Of a stretch of 64,000 nt of DNA, positions 44,150 through 57,078 are shown piece after piece; position 1 is the first letter of the stretch; the number at the start of each line of letters is the position of its first letter. The stretch is from assembly GCF_904849725.1 (NCBI RefSeq), contig NC_058522.1:456074844-456138843 (forward strand). Reading direction: 5' to 3'. The translations under genes were made by a program, and so were the position numbers. The stretch is from Hordeum vulgare subsp. vulgare. Lineage: Eukaryota; Streptophyta; Magnoliopsida; Poales; Poaceae. The notes beneath the pieces are model-generated. The model made no database searches. It was not told where the DNA came from and saw nothing but the letters and a program-made list of their open reading frames with translations.

Positions 44150-44396
44150 AAATGCACAAATAATAATCGGGAGAAATGGGCGTTATGCGCACCGGATCCC
44201 CTCCCCACGATCTATCGTGGGGGTTTAAATAGGGCGCGGGAGCATCGAGGAGGCCATTCGCCCTCTTCTTGTCTCGCAGCAGCGCCCCTCCCCCCTGAGC
44301 TGAGAGAGAGAAGAGACCCTGCTTCATCTTCGCCGCCGCACAAGCCATCACCATCAACCGCGTCCAGGAGCATCCCAGCCTTCGCCATCAGCTGCC
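44150..44396 (+). promoter_or_regulatory. Promoter and leader of the convergent gene of element D
   Basis: A TATA-like tttaaatag at about 44223-44231 is followed by a GC-rich, pyrimidine-rich leader and the ATG at 44397. E is inserted upstream of this block, so the promoter is nearly intact. Confidence 0.6.
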
Positions 44397-45714
44397 ATGT
44401 CCAGCAGTGCCCCTAAGAAGGGACAGCACAGCGGCACGTGGCTGGGCAGCGAAATCTGCGACGACAACATTGAGGCGCTCCGGCACCGCCGTATGCCCCA
44501 ACTCCAAAGGAGGGCGAGGTAGCAGTGTTTGAGGAACACTTCTACCGAGGCTTCGGGCTCCTGGCGAGCGACTTCTTCGCCCGCTTCCTCACTTTCTTCG
44601 GCCTGCAGCCGCATCATCTGGCGCCCAACGCCATTCTCCATCTCGCCTCCTTCGTCGTCTTGTGCGAAGGTTTCCTGGGGATTGAGCCCCGCCTCGACCT
44701 TTGGCAGAAGCTGTTTTTCTTCAAACAGCAGTCCGTGAAGATTGACAAGGCCGAGGCGGCAAAGCTCAAGGGCCCCCGCCCGATGACCCCATGCGGCACG
44801 ACACTGGTGCATCATCGGATGACGTCTGACTTCCCCCCTATGCCGCTGCAAGACTCCATCAAAATGTGGCAGAGGGGATTCTTCTACGTGAAGAACGTCG
44901 ACCCCTCCTGCGACTGCATCAATCTGCCCCGCTTCGCCATCGCTCCACCGACGACGAAGAGGAACTGGAAGGTGACGCTTCCAAAGCCGATTGCCGAGGT
45001 GGCGCTGATATGCGCCCTCCTCGACAACATGAAGAATCGCGGCCTCCTGGACCGTGAACTGCTCACCATCATGATGATTCACCGAATCCCGCCTCTACAG
45101 AGAGGGCCGCATCTGATTTGTCAGATGGGCGGCCGATGTGACCCCTGCCGGCTCTCCACCAAGAACTTCCGAGCCGACACGGTGGCTCGGAATTTGAACA
45201 TGATCTCCTCCGCCAACTTGGATGAAGGCGGAGACTGGTAATGGGGAATGGCCCTCTACGACTGAGCCCATCCAGCTCCGATGGTAAGTACCTCCCCAAA
45301 CCCTCTTTACTTATTTTGGACTTGGTGTTCTCTCTTTTGAGCCGGGTGCCGACTCCTCCATCATATGTTCGAGTGCCTGCAAGTGCTCGATCCGCCAGCC
45401 GACGACGTGGAGGCGTCAGACCCTTCAGATATTGAGGATGAAGGGGTGATGTAGCCACAGGCCGCCGCCTCCGAAGGTCCGGAGGATGCCTTGGAGTCGG
45501 AGGGCTCCGAGCCGCCTGGTGAGCACCTAAAGCGTTCCCTTCTTGACTGGATGGATGATGACGAGATGCTGCCTACTCTACATGATGCAGCCTATGGGAA
45601 GGACCCAGAGGACTTGGAGGAAGTCTCCAACCCTCCCCTGATGCGAGGTCACCGTAATGTTGGCGAGACGGCAGCGCCTGGCGAGGCGGCCCGACATAAG
45701 GGTAAGGGGGTCGC

Positions 45715-46896
45715 TGATAACCCACAAGTATAGGGGATCGCAACAATTTTCGAGGGTAGAGTATTCAACCCAAATTTATTGATTCGACTCAAGGGGAAGC
45801 CAAAGAATATTCTCAAGTATTAGCAGTTGATTTGTCAATTCAACCACACCTGGAAGATTTATTATCTGCTGCAAAGTATCAGTAGTTGAGTAGTGTGATT
45901 GCAGCAGTAGCAACAGTAACCAGTAGCAGCAAAGTAACAGCAGTAGCAACAGAGTAACAGTAGTAGCAGTGACAACAGTAGCTGCAAAGTAACGTAGCAA
46001 GGACCAGTAGGAAAAGACTCGTAGGCATTGGATCGGTGATGGATGATTATGCCGGATGTTATTCATCATGCAACAGTTATAACATGGAGAGATAAGTTTC
46101 TAGCTCCAGTTCTTCAATGTAATGTAGGCATGTATTCCTTATGTAGTCAAACGTGCTTAGGAAAAAGAACTTGCATGATATCTATTGTCCATCCCTCCCA
46201 TGGCACTCGGGCCCTAGTGACAAGCATTAAGCATGGCAAAGGAGTAGCAACATCAATCTTCGAACATAGTGGATACTAGGGATCAATCCCCGTCAAAACT
46301 AACTCGATTACATGATAGATCTCATCCAACCTATCACCATCCAGCAAGCCTACGATGAGATTACTCAGGAACGATGAAGAGCATCATGGAATTGGCGATA
46401 AAGGAAGGTTGATGATGACGATGGCGACAATTTCCCCTCTCCGGAGCCCAGAACGTACTCCAGATCTGCCCTCCATAGGAGGAACTGGTGGTGGCGGCGC
46501 CTCCATATTGTAAAACGCGATGAACTCTTCTCCTTGTTTTTTTTGGGTGAAACGGACTAAATAGACCTGAGATAGGAGGCGGTGGAGTTTTTTCGGCCAG
46601 GGGGCCACAAGCCTTCCACAAGCCTACCACGCACGGCCAGGGGGCCCCGCGCCTGGTGGGCTCCATGCTCCACTTCCTGCGCTGATTCTTGCGCCAGTAT
46701 TTTTTATATATTCCACAAAAATTCTCCGTAAATTTTCAGGTCATTCCGAGAACTTTTGTTTCTGTGCAAAAACAACACGATGGCAATTCTGCTGAAAATT
46801 GCGTTAGTCCGGGTTAGTTCCATTCAAATCATGCAAATTAGAGTCCAAAACTAGGGCAAAAGAGTTTGGAAAAGTAGATACGATGGAGACGTATCA
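45715..46896 (-). repeat. 3' LTR of element F, internally deleted
   Basis: The LTR is 1182 bp against 1422 bp for the 5' LTR. About 248 bp present in the 5' LTR (about 53940-54189) are absent; the junction reads ccatggcactcggg, where both sides share ggca/gca. A CAG/TAG-rich simple repeat is at 45900-45990. Confidence 0.92.
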
Positions 46897-48829
46897 ACTC
46901 CCCCATGCTTAAAACCTTGCTTGTCCTCAAGCAATTCAGTTGACAAACTGAAAGAGACAAAAGAAAAACTTTTACAATCTCTGTTTGATCTTGTTGTTGC
47001 AACTATGTCTAACTCATAACCAGAATTTGAGCAAGATCACAAGCTAACCACATAAGCAAATGACATCTAGGTATCACGGTAAAGTCATATCAATGGCATA
47101 ATCAACTAGCGAGCAAATAATAATAAGTCTCAAACGTCAACACTTCAATTAAAACAATCATGAAGCAGTACGAACAGATGGTATCTCGCTAGCTCTTTCT
47201 GAGACTGCAAAACATAAATGCAGAGCACCTTTAAAGACCAAGGGTTGACTAAACATTGTAATTCATGGCAAAGAAGATCCCGTCACAGTCATACTCAATC
47301 CCAGTTAAAAGCAAAGCATAAAAATGACAGAGGTGCTCTCTAATTGTTGCTTTTATAAGAAGAGGATGACTCAAGAGGAACATAAATAGACAGGCCCTTC
47401 GCAGAGGGAAGCATTGATTTGCACAGGTGCCAGAGCTCAAGCTTTTAAAATAGAGACAAATAATTTTGGGTGGCATGCTTTCATTGTCAACGCAACGACT
47501 AAGAGTTTTCACCATCTTCCACGCTACACATGCTATAGGCGGTTCCCAAACAGAAAAGTAAAGTTTTGACTCCCCCACCACCGATCAATCACACTCCATG
47601 ACTAGCCGAATACTCGGGTGCCGTCCATACCAACATCAATCCACGGGGAGTTTTGTTTGCAATTATCTTTTAGATTTGAGCATGGAACTGGGCATTCCAA
47701 TTACTGGCCCCTTTCTCGTGAATGATAGTGAATAACCACATATCAAGGATAACACGCCTAGCATGGAAGATACTGATGGCCCCCTGTCACCACATGAGCG
47801 GTTCGGGCATGCAAAAGAGATTATTTCTTGAAGGTTCACAGAGTGGCACATGCAAATTTACTTGGAACGGCAGGTAGATACCGCATATAGGTAGGTATGG
47901 TGGACTCATATGGAACAACTTTGGATTTATAGAAGTGGAAGCACAAGCAGTATTCCCGCTTAGTACAAGTGAAGGCTAGCAAAAGACTGGGAAGCGACCA
48001 AGTAGAGAGCGACAAGAGTCATCAAAATGCTTTGAGATTAACCAACATTGAGTGCAAGCATGAGTACGACATAAATTACCATGAACATGAATATCATAGA
48101 GGCTGAGTAGATGTTGTTTCAACTACATGCGTGAACATGCGCTAAGTCAAGCCACTTGAAACATTCAAAGGAGGATACCATCCTATCATACTACATCATA
48201 GTCATCTCAAAATTCATGGTAGCATCCAAGACAAACCATTATAAGATCCTAGCTAATTAAGCATGGCATTAGAAACTATGATCTCTATGTTGTCATTGCA
48301 AACAAGTTTCTCTCACAACGAAGCTGAATCAGGAGCAATGAGCTAGTCATATTTACAAAAACAAAATAGATCGAGTTCATACCAGCTTTTCCAGGCTCAG
48401 TCACTTCATCATATATCGTCATTATTGCCTTTCACTTGCAGGACCGAATGATGTGAACAATAATAAGAGTGCTCGTGCATTGGACTAAGTTTGAATCTGC
48501 AGGCAATCACAAAGGAGAAGACAAAATAATATGGCTCTTTAACGGATAAACAGGTATGCATGCGAGAGCCACTAAACATTGTAACCAAGGTCTTCTACCT
48601 TGACCCAAATAAAAAGAAAACTATTTACACGGGAAAGCTCCCAACAAGCAAAAGAAGACAAGAAAATCTTTTTGGGTTTTCTCAAACTAGACAAACACAC
48701 GAAAAGAAAACGAGAAAAAGAAAATAAACTAGCATGGATGATACAGTGGCAAAGTGTGAACACCGACGAAAAAAGTGAAAGCATAAGCAAGAATGTAAAG
48801 TCGGTGAGAAACACGTACTCCCCCAAGCT
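46897..48829 (-). other. Polypurine tract and noncoding tail of element F
   Basis: The minus-strand tract AAGCATGGGGGAGT (46897-46910) adjoins the LTR. A long region without genes follows. Blocks near 47880-47960 recall the tail of element E. Chance frames such as 47249-47581 and 48572-48826 were not accepted. Confidence 0.8.
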
Positions 48830-49927
48830 TAGGCTTTTGGCCTAAGTTGGTCCACTCCCAAGGATGGTCCGGGCGATACCGAAAATAATAATGGGGGTTA
48901 TACGGCAGCGTTGCAGCCACTGCCTGAATAGCTGCCTCACGGAGACGAGCAGCCTTTGCCTCCCTCTCGTACTCCTCTACCTCTCCTCTGGCTATGTAAT
49001 ATCTTCGTTTTACGTGAAAGTCGAAGAAGGCAGGAGCAGGAAGGGTAATATGGAAAACACACTGTCGGTTAAATATTAACCGGTATAGGAGGGATTCATC
49101 ATCCCTCTAAAGGAACTGATAGCGTGTCAAAGCGGTGCGATCAAGGAAAGCTGTATGGAGCGGGGGATCACCTTCGCGGATGGGTATTCCAAGAAAATTT
49201 GATATGCGGGTGGCATAGATCCCACCAAAGAAATCCCCTTCATTAGAATTATTATTCAGCCTCCTTGCCATTATAGCTCCCATGTTGAAACTTCTATCAC
49301 CCGTTACTGCGGTCTTAAGAATACTAAGGTCGGGTGCACAGAGGTGACAGTGCTCAATCTTGCCATTAATGCATCTACCTATGAAGAGGGCAAAGTAATG
49401 CAAGGCAGGAAAATGAATGCTCCCCATGGTAGCTTGTGTAATATCTCTAGTTTCTCCAAAAGTTATACCAGAGAAAAAATCTCTAACCGAAGATTTAGGA
49501 GGATCATTGAGACTACCCCAAATAGGTATCTTGCAAATTCTGTTGAAATCCTCTAAATCCATGGTATACGATTTGTCATAGAGATCAAACAGTATGGATG
49601 TGTCACGGCCAACTGAAAATTTGAATCTACGAACAAAAGAGGCAGCCAGAGCAACATACTGCTCACATTTATCGTAGATGAATTCTTCGAGTCTGATGTT
49701 GTGGACAAGTGTATCAACTCGTCTTTGAAACCTGCCTCAATCATGAATTCATCAGAAGGCCATTCACATGGTTGTAGCTGTGCGTTCCTCGGTTGGTAAG
49801 GATTGAGTTCCCGAATCGCAAGACAGGGACCTCTCTTGCTTGAGGAACCACCATGATAGTTTCTCCTGAACATCTTCCTTTCTAAAATTTTCAGTGACCC
49901 AAAGGAAAAGTGAATAAGGCTTAACAA
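48830..49927 (-). pseudogene. 3' ORF of element F (Athila ORF1-like)
   Basis: The minus-strand frame starts FRRNYHGGSSSKRGPCLAI at the ATG of 49927 or a little upstream. It shifts near 49700, and continues in the 49562-49107 frame: FNRICKIPIWGS, FGETRDITQATMGSIHFPAL, YFALFIGRCING, GAIMARRLNNN and FGGIYATRISNFLGIP. After the stop at 49107 a further frame reads EYEREAKAARLREAAIQAV and ends near a second purine-rich AAGCTTGGGGGAGT at about 48824. The middle block resembles the Athila ORF1 / plant transposon-protein group. Its role is unknown; no membrane anchor was seen. Confidence 0.7.
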
Positions 49928-50653
49928 AACTCATAGCAACTACTCCCACAAGTGCCTAGAAGCCATATTACGCATCAAAACTACTTGGGACCAGCTAAAA
50001 TTAGCATGCAAAGCTCAAGAACAAGGTCACCAAGCAGCAAAAATACGCGATGTATAAGGCACTAGAGCAAAAACTAATTGGACCAATGGAGGAGTCGCTT
50101 ACCAAGGAGCAATTTCCCCAAAACATCTTGGTGAATGGTGCTTTGCACAAGGAGATCGAAAATCCCAGCAAGAAGAGCAAGAACTCGGGTTTGAGCTACG
50201 AAACGATATTTTCTGGAGGTAGGAGAAGCGGATGGGAGCTAGAATGAGTGGAGGGGGTGCACGTGGGCCCCACAAGCCTAGTAGGCGCGGCCAGGGGGTG
50301 CCCGCGCCTCCAGGGCTTGTGGCCCACTGGTGCAGCCCCCTGACTAGCTCTTCGTCTCAGAATTTTTCAAAAATTCCAGAAAAAATCATACTTGATTTTC
50401 ACGGCATTCGGAGAACTTTTATTTTTGGGGTACTTTTTGATGGGACGCTAAAAGCAGAAGACAGGGAAAACTAAACTAAATCTATCATTTTTCTTCTAAG
50501 CAACCGAAGGTGAAAGCTTGGAACAGAGGTTTGTGACTCCTCGATTCATCCATCTCATGGTCATCGAAAGAAATTCCGTCAATGAGGTTGATCAAGTCTC
50601 CTTGACAACCTTTTTCGAATCGCAAAAGAAGACGGAGAATTTTTGAATAGCCA
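49928..50653 (-). promoter_or_regulatory. Internal LTR-like promoter block of element F
   Basis: At 50230-50450 the plus strand carries gggccccacaagcc, cgcggccagggggt and, after an A-rich stretch, cattcggagaacttttattt. The F LTR has the same series in the same order and orientation (about 54590-54750: gccccacaagcctgcc, gcgcgaccagggggtcc, cattccgagaacttttattt). The block sits upstream of the 3' ORF, as in element E. The rest of the interval is noncoding and occupies the place where RT, RNase H and integrase would be expected. Confidence 0.6.
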
Positions 50654-51274
50654 CTAGGTTACCTCAATGGGGATATGAATATCCCCAACAAGGAAATCAT
50701 ACTTCTTCTTGTCAGGAGGTATAGGGCATTCAAAGCTCCCAATAAGAATCGATGAAGTTTTTTCGATAGCATTGATGCAATGTACTCGATATTGTTTCTT
50801 CGGAAAGTGCACTGTATGCTCATTACCGTTGACATGGAAAGTGACATTGCTTTTGTTGCAATATATAACAGCCCCTACAGTGCTTAAAAAGGGTCTCCCG
50901 AGGATGACCGCCATGGCATCATCCTCGGGAATATCCAGAATAACAGAGTCTGTTAAGATAGTGACGTTTGCAACCACAATAGGCACATCCTCGCAAATGT
51001 CGATAGGGAAAGTAGTTGATTTGTCGGCCATCTGCAGAGAGATTTCAGTGGGTGTCAAGTTATCCAGTTCAAGCCTATGATAAAGAGAGAAAGGCATAAC
51101 ACTAACACCGGCTCCAAGATCGCATAAAGTAGTTCTAACGTTGTTTCCTTTAATGGAGCAAGGTATAGTGGGCACTCCGAGATCACCTAGTTTCTTAGCA
51201 GTTCCACCCTTGAAGGTATAGTTAGCAAGCATGCTGGAAATCTCAACCTCAGGTATCCTCCTTTTATTAGTCAC
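50654..51274 (-). pseudogene. Aspartic protease of element F
   Basis: A 206-codon open frame: RIPEVEISSMLANYTFKGG, IPCSIKGNN and TTLCDLGAGVSVMPFSLYH, where the catalytic Asp stands in the DLGA loop, then DSVILDIPEDDAMAVILGRP and FLSTVGAVIYC. It ends GDIHIPIEVT with a natural-looking stop. No RT follows. This frame is the best preserved of F, but upstream gag is shifted, so a fused product is unlikely. Confidence 0.88.
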
Positions 51275-51280
51275 AATATC

Positions 51281-53389
51281 CTACATGTACTTAGCATACG
51301 GAGACATTTTGAGCATATCTTTCAAACACATTTGCAAGAAGACAGTTCTAATCACTTCAACAAATCGCTCAAAATCCTCATGATCCTTTTTCTTGGATGG
51401 TTTGGGAAGAAAGGGCATGGGTTTCTGAACCCATGGTTCCCTTTCTTTACCATGCTTCCTAGCAGCGAAGTCATTCTTATCGTATCTTCTATTCTTTGGC
51501 TGTGGGTTATCAAGATCAACATGTTCAATCTCCACATCCTTATCATTGCTAGGTTGAGCATCATCATGAACATCACTATTGATATTATCATTAGGATCAT
51601 GTTCATCACCAGATTGTGTTTCGGCATCAGAAACAGACATCGTTTGGATTCTCAGGTGTAGCAGCAACATGGTTGCTAGAGTGCAAATCCCTATCATCTT
51701 TCTTCTTCTTTCTAGGATGACTAGGTGCATCAGTGCTAACTCCTTGAGAATCTTGTTCAATTCTCTTAGGATGACCCTCAGGATACAAAGGTTCCTAAGT
51801 CATTCTACCGCCTCTAGTGACGACTCTGACAGAATTGTCATTCAACTCATTGAGCATGTCATTCTGAGCCTTAAGTACTTGTTCTACTTGAGTAGTAACC
51901 ATAGAGGCATGTTTACTCAGAAGCTTAAGATCATTGACATTTCTGTCTACACAAGCACTTAAATAACTAAGCATACGAGCATTCTATTCCAATTGTCTGC
52001 TAACATAATCATTGAAACTTTGTTGTTTGGCAACATAGTTATCAAATTCATCTAAGCATAAGCTAGCAGATTTATCAAAAGGAATATCACTCTCATCGAA
52101 TCTACGAAGAGAATTTACTTCCACTACCTGTATCGGGTTATCAAGACCATGGATCTCTTCGATAGGTGGTAGATTTTTGACATCTTCAGATCTAATGCCT
52201 TTCTCTTTCATAGATTTCTTAGCTTCTTGCATAACTTGAGAACTGAGGAATAGAATACCTCTTTTTTCAGAGTTGGCTTCAGAGGTGGTTCGGGAATAGT
52301 CCAAGCATTCTAATTGCACAAGATGTTATTCAATAGGATCTTAGCTTGTTCTACGATTCGTTCCCTAAAAACACAACCAACACAACTATCTAGGTGGTCT
52401 CTAGAAGCACCGGTTAGTCCAGTATAGAAGATATCAAGTATTTCATTCTTCTCAAGAGGGTGATCAGGCCAAGCATTCAGTAGCTGGACGAGCCTCCCCC
52501 AAGCTTGTGGGAGACTCTCTTCCTCAACTTGCACAAAGTTGTATATTTCCTGCAAGGCAGCTTGCTTCTTATGTACAGGGAAATATTTTTCAGAGAAGTA
52601 GTAGACCGTATCCTGGGGGCTACGCACACAACCACGAGAAAGAGAAGTGAACCAGGTCTTAGCATCATCCTTTAGTGAGAAAGGAAACATCTTGAGGATA
52701 TAGTAGTGGCAGATCTTTTCCTCACTCGTGAATAGGGTGGCTATATCGTGCAGTTTGGTAAGATGGGCTACAACCATTTCAGACTCATAACCGTGAAAAG
52801 GATCAGATTCGACCAGAGTGATTAACTCTGGGTCGACAGAGAATTCATAATCCTTATCGGTCACAAAGATAGGCGAAGTAGCAAACTTTGGGTCGTATTT
52901 CATCCTAGCGTTCAAAGATTTTTCTTTCCACTTGAGTAGTAATTTCTCAACCTCATAGCTATCCTTACAAGCAAGAAAGTCCTCAGCTATCTCTCCCTCC
53001 ATAACATAACACTCAGGCATATCAGGCAATTCATATCTAGGAGAGCTAGTTCTAGCAGGCAAAATAGCAGGTTCTACTTCAATAGTACCAGCAGTTTCAG
53101 AAGTATCATCACATCTAGCAGCAACTCTAGCAATTTGTGCATCAAGGAATGCACCAAGTGGCAAAGCAGTATCTAGCATAGCATCATCATAAGCATCATG
53201 GGTAGTAGAAGTAGCATCATCAAGCACACACGACATATCAAGATTTCTAGCAGGAGGTGGTGTCGCAAACTTACTCATAACTGAAGGTGAATCAAGTGCA
53301 GAGCTATATGGCAGTTCCTTACATGTCCTCATAGTTGAGGGCAAGACCTTAGTTCTTGGATCTTTCAGATTCCTCATAGTGACCAGCAA
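51281..53389 (-). pseudogene. Gag of element F
   Basis: The 52310-53389 frame (359 codons) includes the gag core FPFSLKDDAKTWFTSL, YYFSEKYFPVHKKQ and ESLPQAWGRLVQLLNAWPDH, then ILDIFYTGLTG. It continues in a shifted frame at 51984-52319 (ARLCLDEFDNYVAKQ-type Athila segment, here SASLCLDEFDNYVAKQQSF) and in 51281-51760 (Lys-rich linker with EPWVQKPMPFLPK leading into the protease). At least two frameshifts break it. The homologous E protein is in one frame. Confidence 0.9.
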
Positions 53390-53429
53390 ACGTAAATCCC
53401 AAGTGTCTCAGAGAATATAGTTGTGCTTC

Positions 53430-53456
53430 CCTGCCAACGGCGCCAGAATATAGTCT
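53430..53456 (-). promoter_or_regulatory. Primer-binding site of element F
   Basis: On the minus strand TTCTGGCGCCGTTGGCAGGG follows the LTR end after a short AGACTATA spacer; it is an Athila-type primer site. Confidence 0.85.
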
Positions 53457-54878
53457 TGATAACCCACAAGTATAGGGGATCACAACAATTTTCGAGGGTA
53501 GAGTATTCAACCCAAATTTATTGATTCGACTCAAGGGGAAGCCAAATAATATTCTCAAGTACTAGCAATTGAGTTGTCAATTAAACCACACCTGAAAGAT
53601 TTAGTATCTGCAGAAAGTATTAGTAGGAGAGTAGTGTGATAGCAGCAATAGCAATAGTAACCAGTGGTAGCAAAGTAAGCAGTAGCAACAGAGTAACAGT
53701 AGCAGCTGTGACAGCAGTAGCGGCAAAGTAACGTAGCAAGGACCAGTAGGAAAAGACTCGTAGGCATTGGATCGGTGATGGATGATTATGCCGGATGTTA
53801 TTCATCATGCAATAGTTATAACACGGAGAGATAAGTAACTAGCTCTAGTTCGTCAATGTAATGTAGGCATGTATTCCTTATGTAGTCATCCGTGCTTAGG
53901 GAAAAGAACTTGCATGACATCTATTGTCCATCCCTCCCGTGGCAGCGGGGTCCTAATGGAAACTACGGGATATTAAGGTTCTCCTTTTAATAAAGAACCG
54001 GACCAACGCATTAACACTTAGTGAATACATGAACTCCTCATACTATGGTCATCTCTGGGAGTGGTTCCGGCTATTGTCACTCTGGGTTTGCCGGGTCATA
54101 ACACATAGTAGGTGACTACAACTTGCAAGATAGGATCAAGAACACACATATATTGGTGAGAACATAATAGGTTCAGATCTGAAATCATTGCACTCAGGCC
54201 CTAGTGAGAAGCATTAAGCATGGCAAAGTAGTAGCAACATCAATCTCAGAACATAGTGGATACTAGGGATCAATCCCCGTCAAAACTAACTCGATTACAT
54301 GATAGATCTCATCCAACCCATCACCGTCCATCCATCCTATGATGAGATTACTCACGAATGATGAAGAGCATCATGGAATTGGCGATGAAGGAAGGTTGAC
54401 GATGACAATGGCGACGATTTCCCCTCTTTGGAGCCCAGAACGGACTCCAGATCTGCCCTCCACAGGAAGAACAGGTGGTGGCGCTGCCTCCGTATCGTAA
54501 AACGCGATGAACTCTTCTCCTTGATATTTTTTTTCGAGCGAAAACGGACTAAATAGACCTGAGATTGGAGGCGGTGGAGTTTTGTGGGCCCCACAAGCCT
54601 GCCAGGCGCGACCAGGGGGTCCGCGCCTGGTGGGCTTGTGGGATCCACGCTCCACTTCCTCCGCTGATTCTTGTGCCAGTATTTTTTATATATTCAACAA
54701 AAATTCTCCGTAATTTTTCAGGTCATTCCGAGAACTTTTATTTCTGCGCAAAAACAACACCATGGCAATTCTGCTGAAAACAGCGTTAGTCCGGGTTAGT
54801 TCCATTCAAATCATGCAAATTAGAGTCCAAAACAATGGCAAAAGAGTTTGGAAAAGTAGATACGATGGAGACGTATCA
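53457..54878 (-). repeat. 5' LTR of element F
   Basis: The LTR is 1422 bp, minus-strand TGATACGTCTCCATCG to TGTGGGTTATCA. It matches the 3' LTR except for the deletion there. Confidence 0.93.
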
Positions 54879-55535
54879 GTCGCCACAGCCAAGCCGGCTC
54901 CCAATCGTGCCGCCACATGACCTCCAGCCGGAGGCCGATGCGGCGCGCTAAGAAGCACCGCACCAACGCCAGTAGGAAGCGGGTGCCCGTCGTGGGTGGG
55001 TAAGATCTCTTTATTGGCCTCTTTTGAATTCTTGTGCGAGGATAGATACCTCATTAGATTGTGCTTGCGGGGACGCCGAAGAGGTGGAGGAGGAAACTGC
55101 CTCGGCCGCCGAGCGAGCTGCCTGGGCGGCTGCTGACACTGCCAAGAAGGCGTTGGAAGATGAGTTCACCCTTCGCTGGGATACATCAGCTCGGACTGCG
55201 ACCGAAGGCCAATCTCAGCCCAGCCGGGCCGAAAAGCCCCCCAAGGAGAAGCGGTCAAAGGCAAGGCACGACCCCGCCAAGCAGGCTCGCGTGGAGGAGC
55301 CAGCTAGCGAGGTAGCGCCGAACCGCACCCAGGGAGCCTAGCCGGCCAAATCCACCGAGTCGGCCGCCTCCACGCCGGTGGAACTTGTCGTGATCCCCGA
55401 CACGTGGGAAGCTGATGTAGAAGGCACGCCAGAAATGACCATGGAGGCGCTGGAGGCCATGATAGAGGCACCGGAGATAGCCCAACCACCTCCGGCTGTG
55501 GAGACGAGGCCGGCCGGAACGTCGAGGGAGCCGGC

Positions 55536-57078
55536 TGATACATCTCCAACGTATCTATAATTTTTTATGGTTTCATGCTACTATTTTGTCAAACTTTGGA
55601 CGTTTTGTATGCCTTTTATATATTTTTTTGGGACTAACTTATTAACTCAGTGCCAAGTGCCAGTTCCTATTTTTTCCGTGTTTTTGACCCTTTTCAGAGG
55701 AGAAATATAAACGGAGTCCAAACGGAATAAAATCTGTGGAATGATTTTTTCCATAACAGAAGACGCATGGGAAACTTGAGAACCAAGGCAGGGGACCTCC
55801 GAGGAGGTCACAAGCCCACCAGGCCCGGCCTAGGGGGGGGCTACCAGGCTTTTGAGCTCCCCGTGGCTCCCGTGCCCTAGGTTTTCCGCCTATATATTCC
55901 CTAAAATCCCAGAAAAAATTAGGAGATCATCGAAAGTACTTTTCCGCCGTCGCAAGCTTCTGTCTCCGCAAGATCCCATCTGGGGCACGTTCTAGTGCCC
56001 TACCGGAGGGGGGATTCGGATACGGAGGGCTTCTTCATCAACACCATGACCTCTCCGATGATGCGTGAGTATTTCACCATAGACCTACGGGTCCATAGCT
56101 AGTAGCTAGATGGCTTCTTCTCTCTCTTGGATCTTCAGTACAAAGTTCTTCATGATCTTCGTGGAGATCAATCGAATGTAATCTTCTTTTGCAGTGTGTT
56201 TGTCGAGATCCGATGAATTGTGGATTTATGATCAGATTATCTATGAATCTTATTTGAGAGTCTTCTGATCTCTCTTATGCATGATTGCATATCCTTGTAA
56301 TTATCTTCGAGTTGTGGGTTTTGTTTAGCCAACTAGATCTATGATTCTTGCAATGGGAGAAGTGCTTGGTTTTGGGTTCATACCGTGCGGTGACCTCACC
56401 AAGTGACAGAAGGGGTAGCGAGGCACGCATCATGTTGTTGCCATCAAGGGTAAAAAGATGGGGTTTTCATCATTGGTTTGAGATTATCCCTCTACATCAT
56501 GTCATCTTGCTTAAGGCGTTACTCTGTTCGTCATGAACTCAATATACTAGATGCATGCTGGATAGCGGTCGCTGTGTGGAGTAATAGTAGTAGATGCAGA
56601 AAGTATCGGTCTACTTGTCTCGGACGTAATGCCTATATGTATGATCATTGCCTTAGATATCGTCATGACTTTGCGTGGTTCTATCAATTGCTCGACAGTA
56701 ATTTGTTCACCCACCGTAATACTTGCTATTTTGAGAGAAGCCTCTAGTGAACAATATGGCCCCCGGGTCTACTCCACACCATATTTTCAGCCTTACACTT
56801 TTACTTGGTTGCTCTTTCCGCCTTCAGATCTCACTTTGCAATGAATCTTGACGGGATTGACAACCCCTTTATAGCGTTGGGTGCAAGCTCTTTTGTGTTT
56901 GCGCAAGTACTCTGGACTTGACGAGATTCTCCTACTGGATTGATACCTTGGTTCTCAAACTGAGGGAAATACTTACCGCTCTTGTGCTGCATCACCCTTT
57001 CCTCTTCAAGGGAAAAACCAACGCAAGCAAGTCTCCGCCAACGTGTCAATTTCTGGCGCTTTTGTTTGAGAAGTACCA
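55536..57078 (+). mobile_element. Solo LTR G of an Athila-like element
   Basis: This 1543-bp unit is bounded by an exact duplication ccggc (55531-55535 and 57079-57083). It starts TGATACATCTCCAACG and ends AGTACCA. It is homologous to the minus-strand unit at 19343-21016. A PBS-like ttctggcgcttttg lies 20-35 bp before the end. It splits exon 3 of the convergent gene. Confidence 0.9.

Larger units (their letters stand above)
45715..54878 (-). mobile_element. Complete Athila-type element F lacking pol
   Basis: The element is 9164 bp, bounded by an exact duplication gtcgc (45710-45714 and 54879-54883). On the minus strand it has a 5' LTR (54878-53457), PBS, gag, protease, an internal promoter-like block, a long 3' ORF, a noncoding tail, a polypurine tract and a 3' LTR (46896-45715). 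No RT, RNase H or integrase was found between protease and the 3' ORF. It would need another element's enzymes to move. Its LTR is the same family as the unit at 21806-23568. Confidence 0.92.

Noticed and set aside
44354..45082. Minus-strand frame of 242 codons
   Set aside because: Shadow of the convergent gene of D on the plus strand, which has the recognised domain and splice sites.
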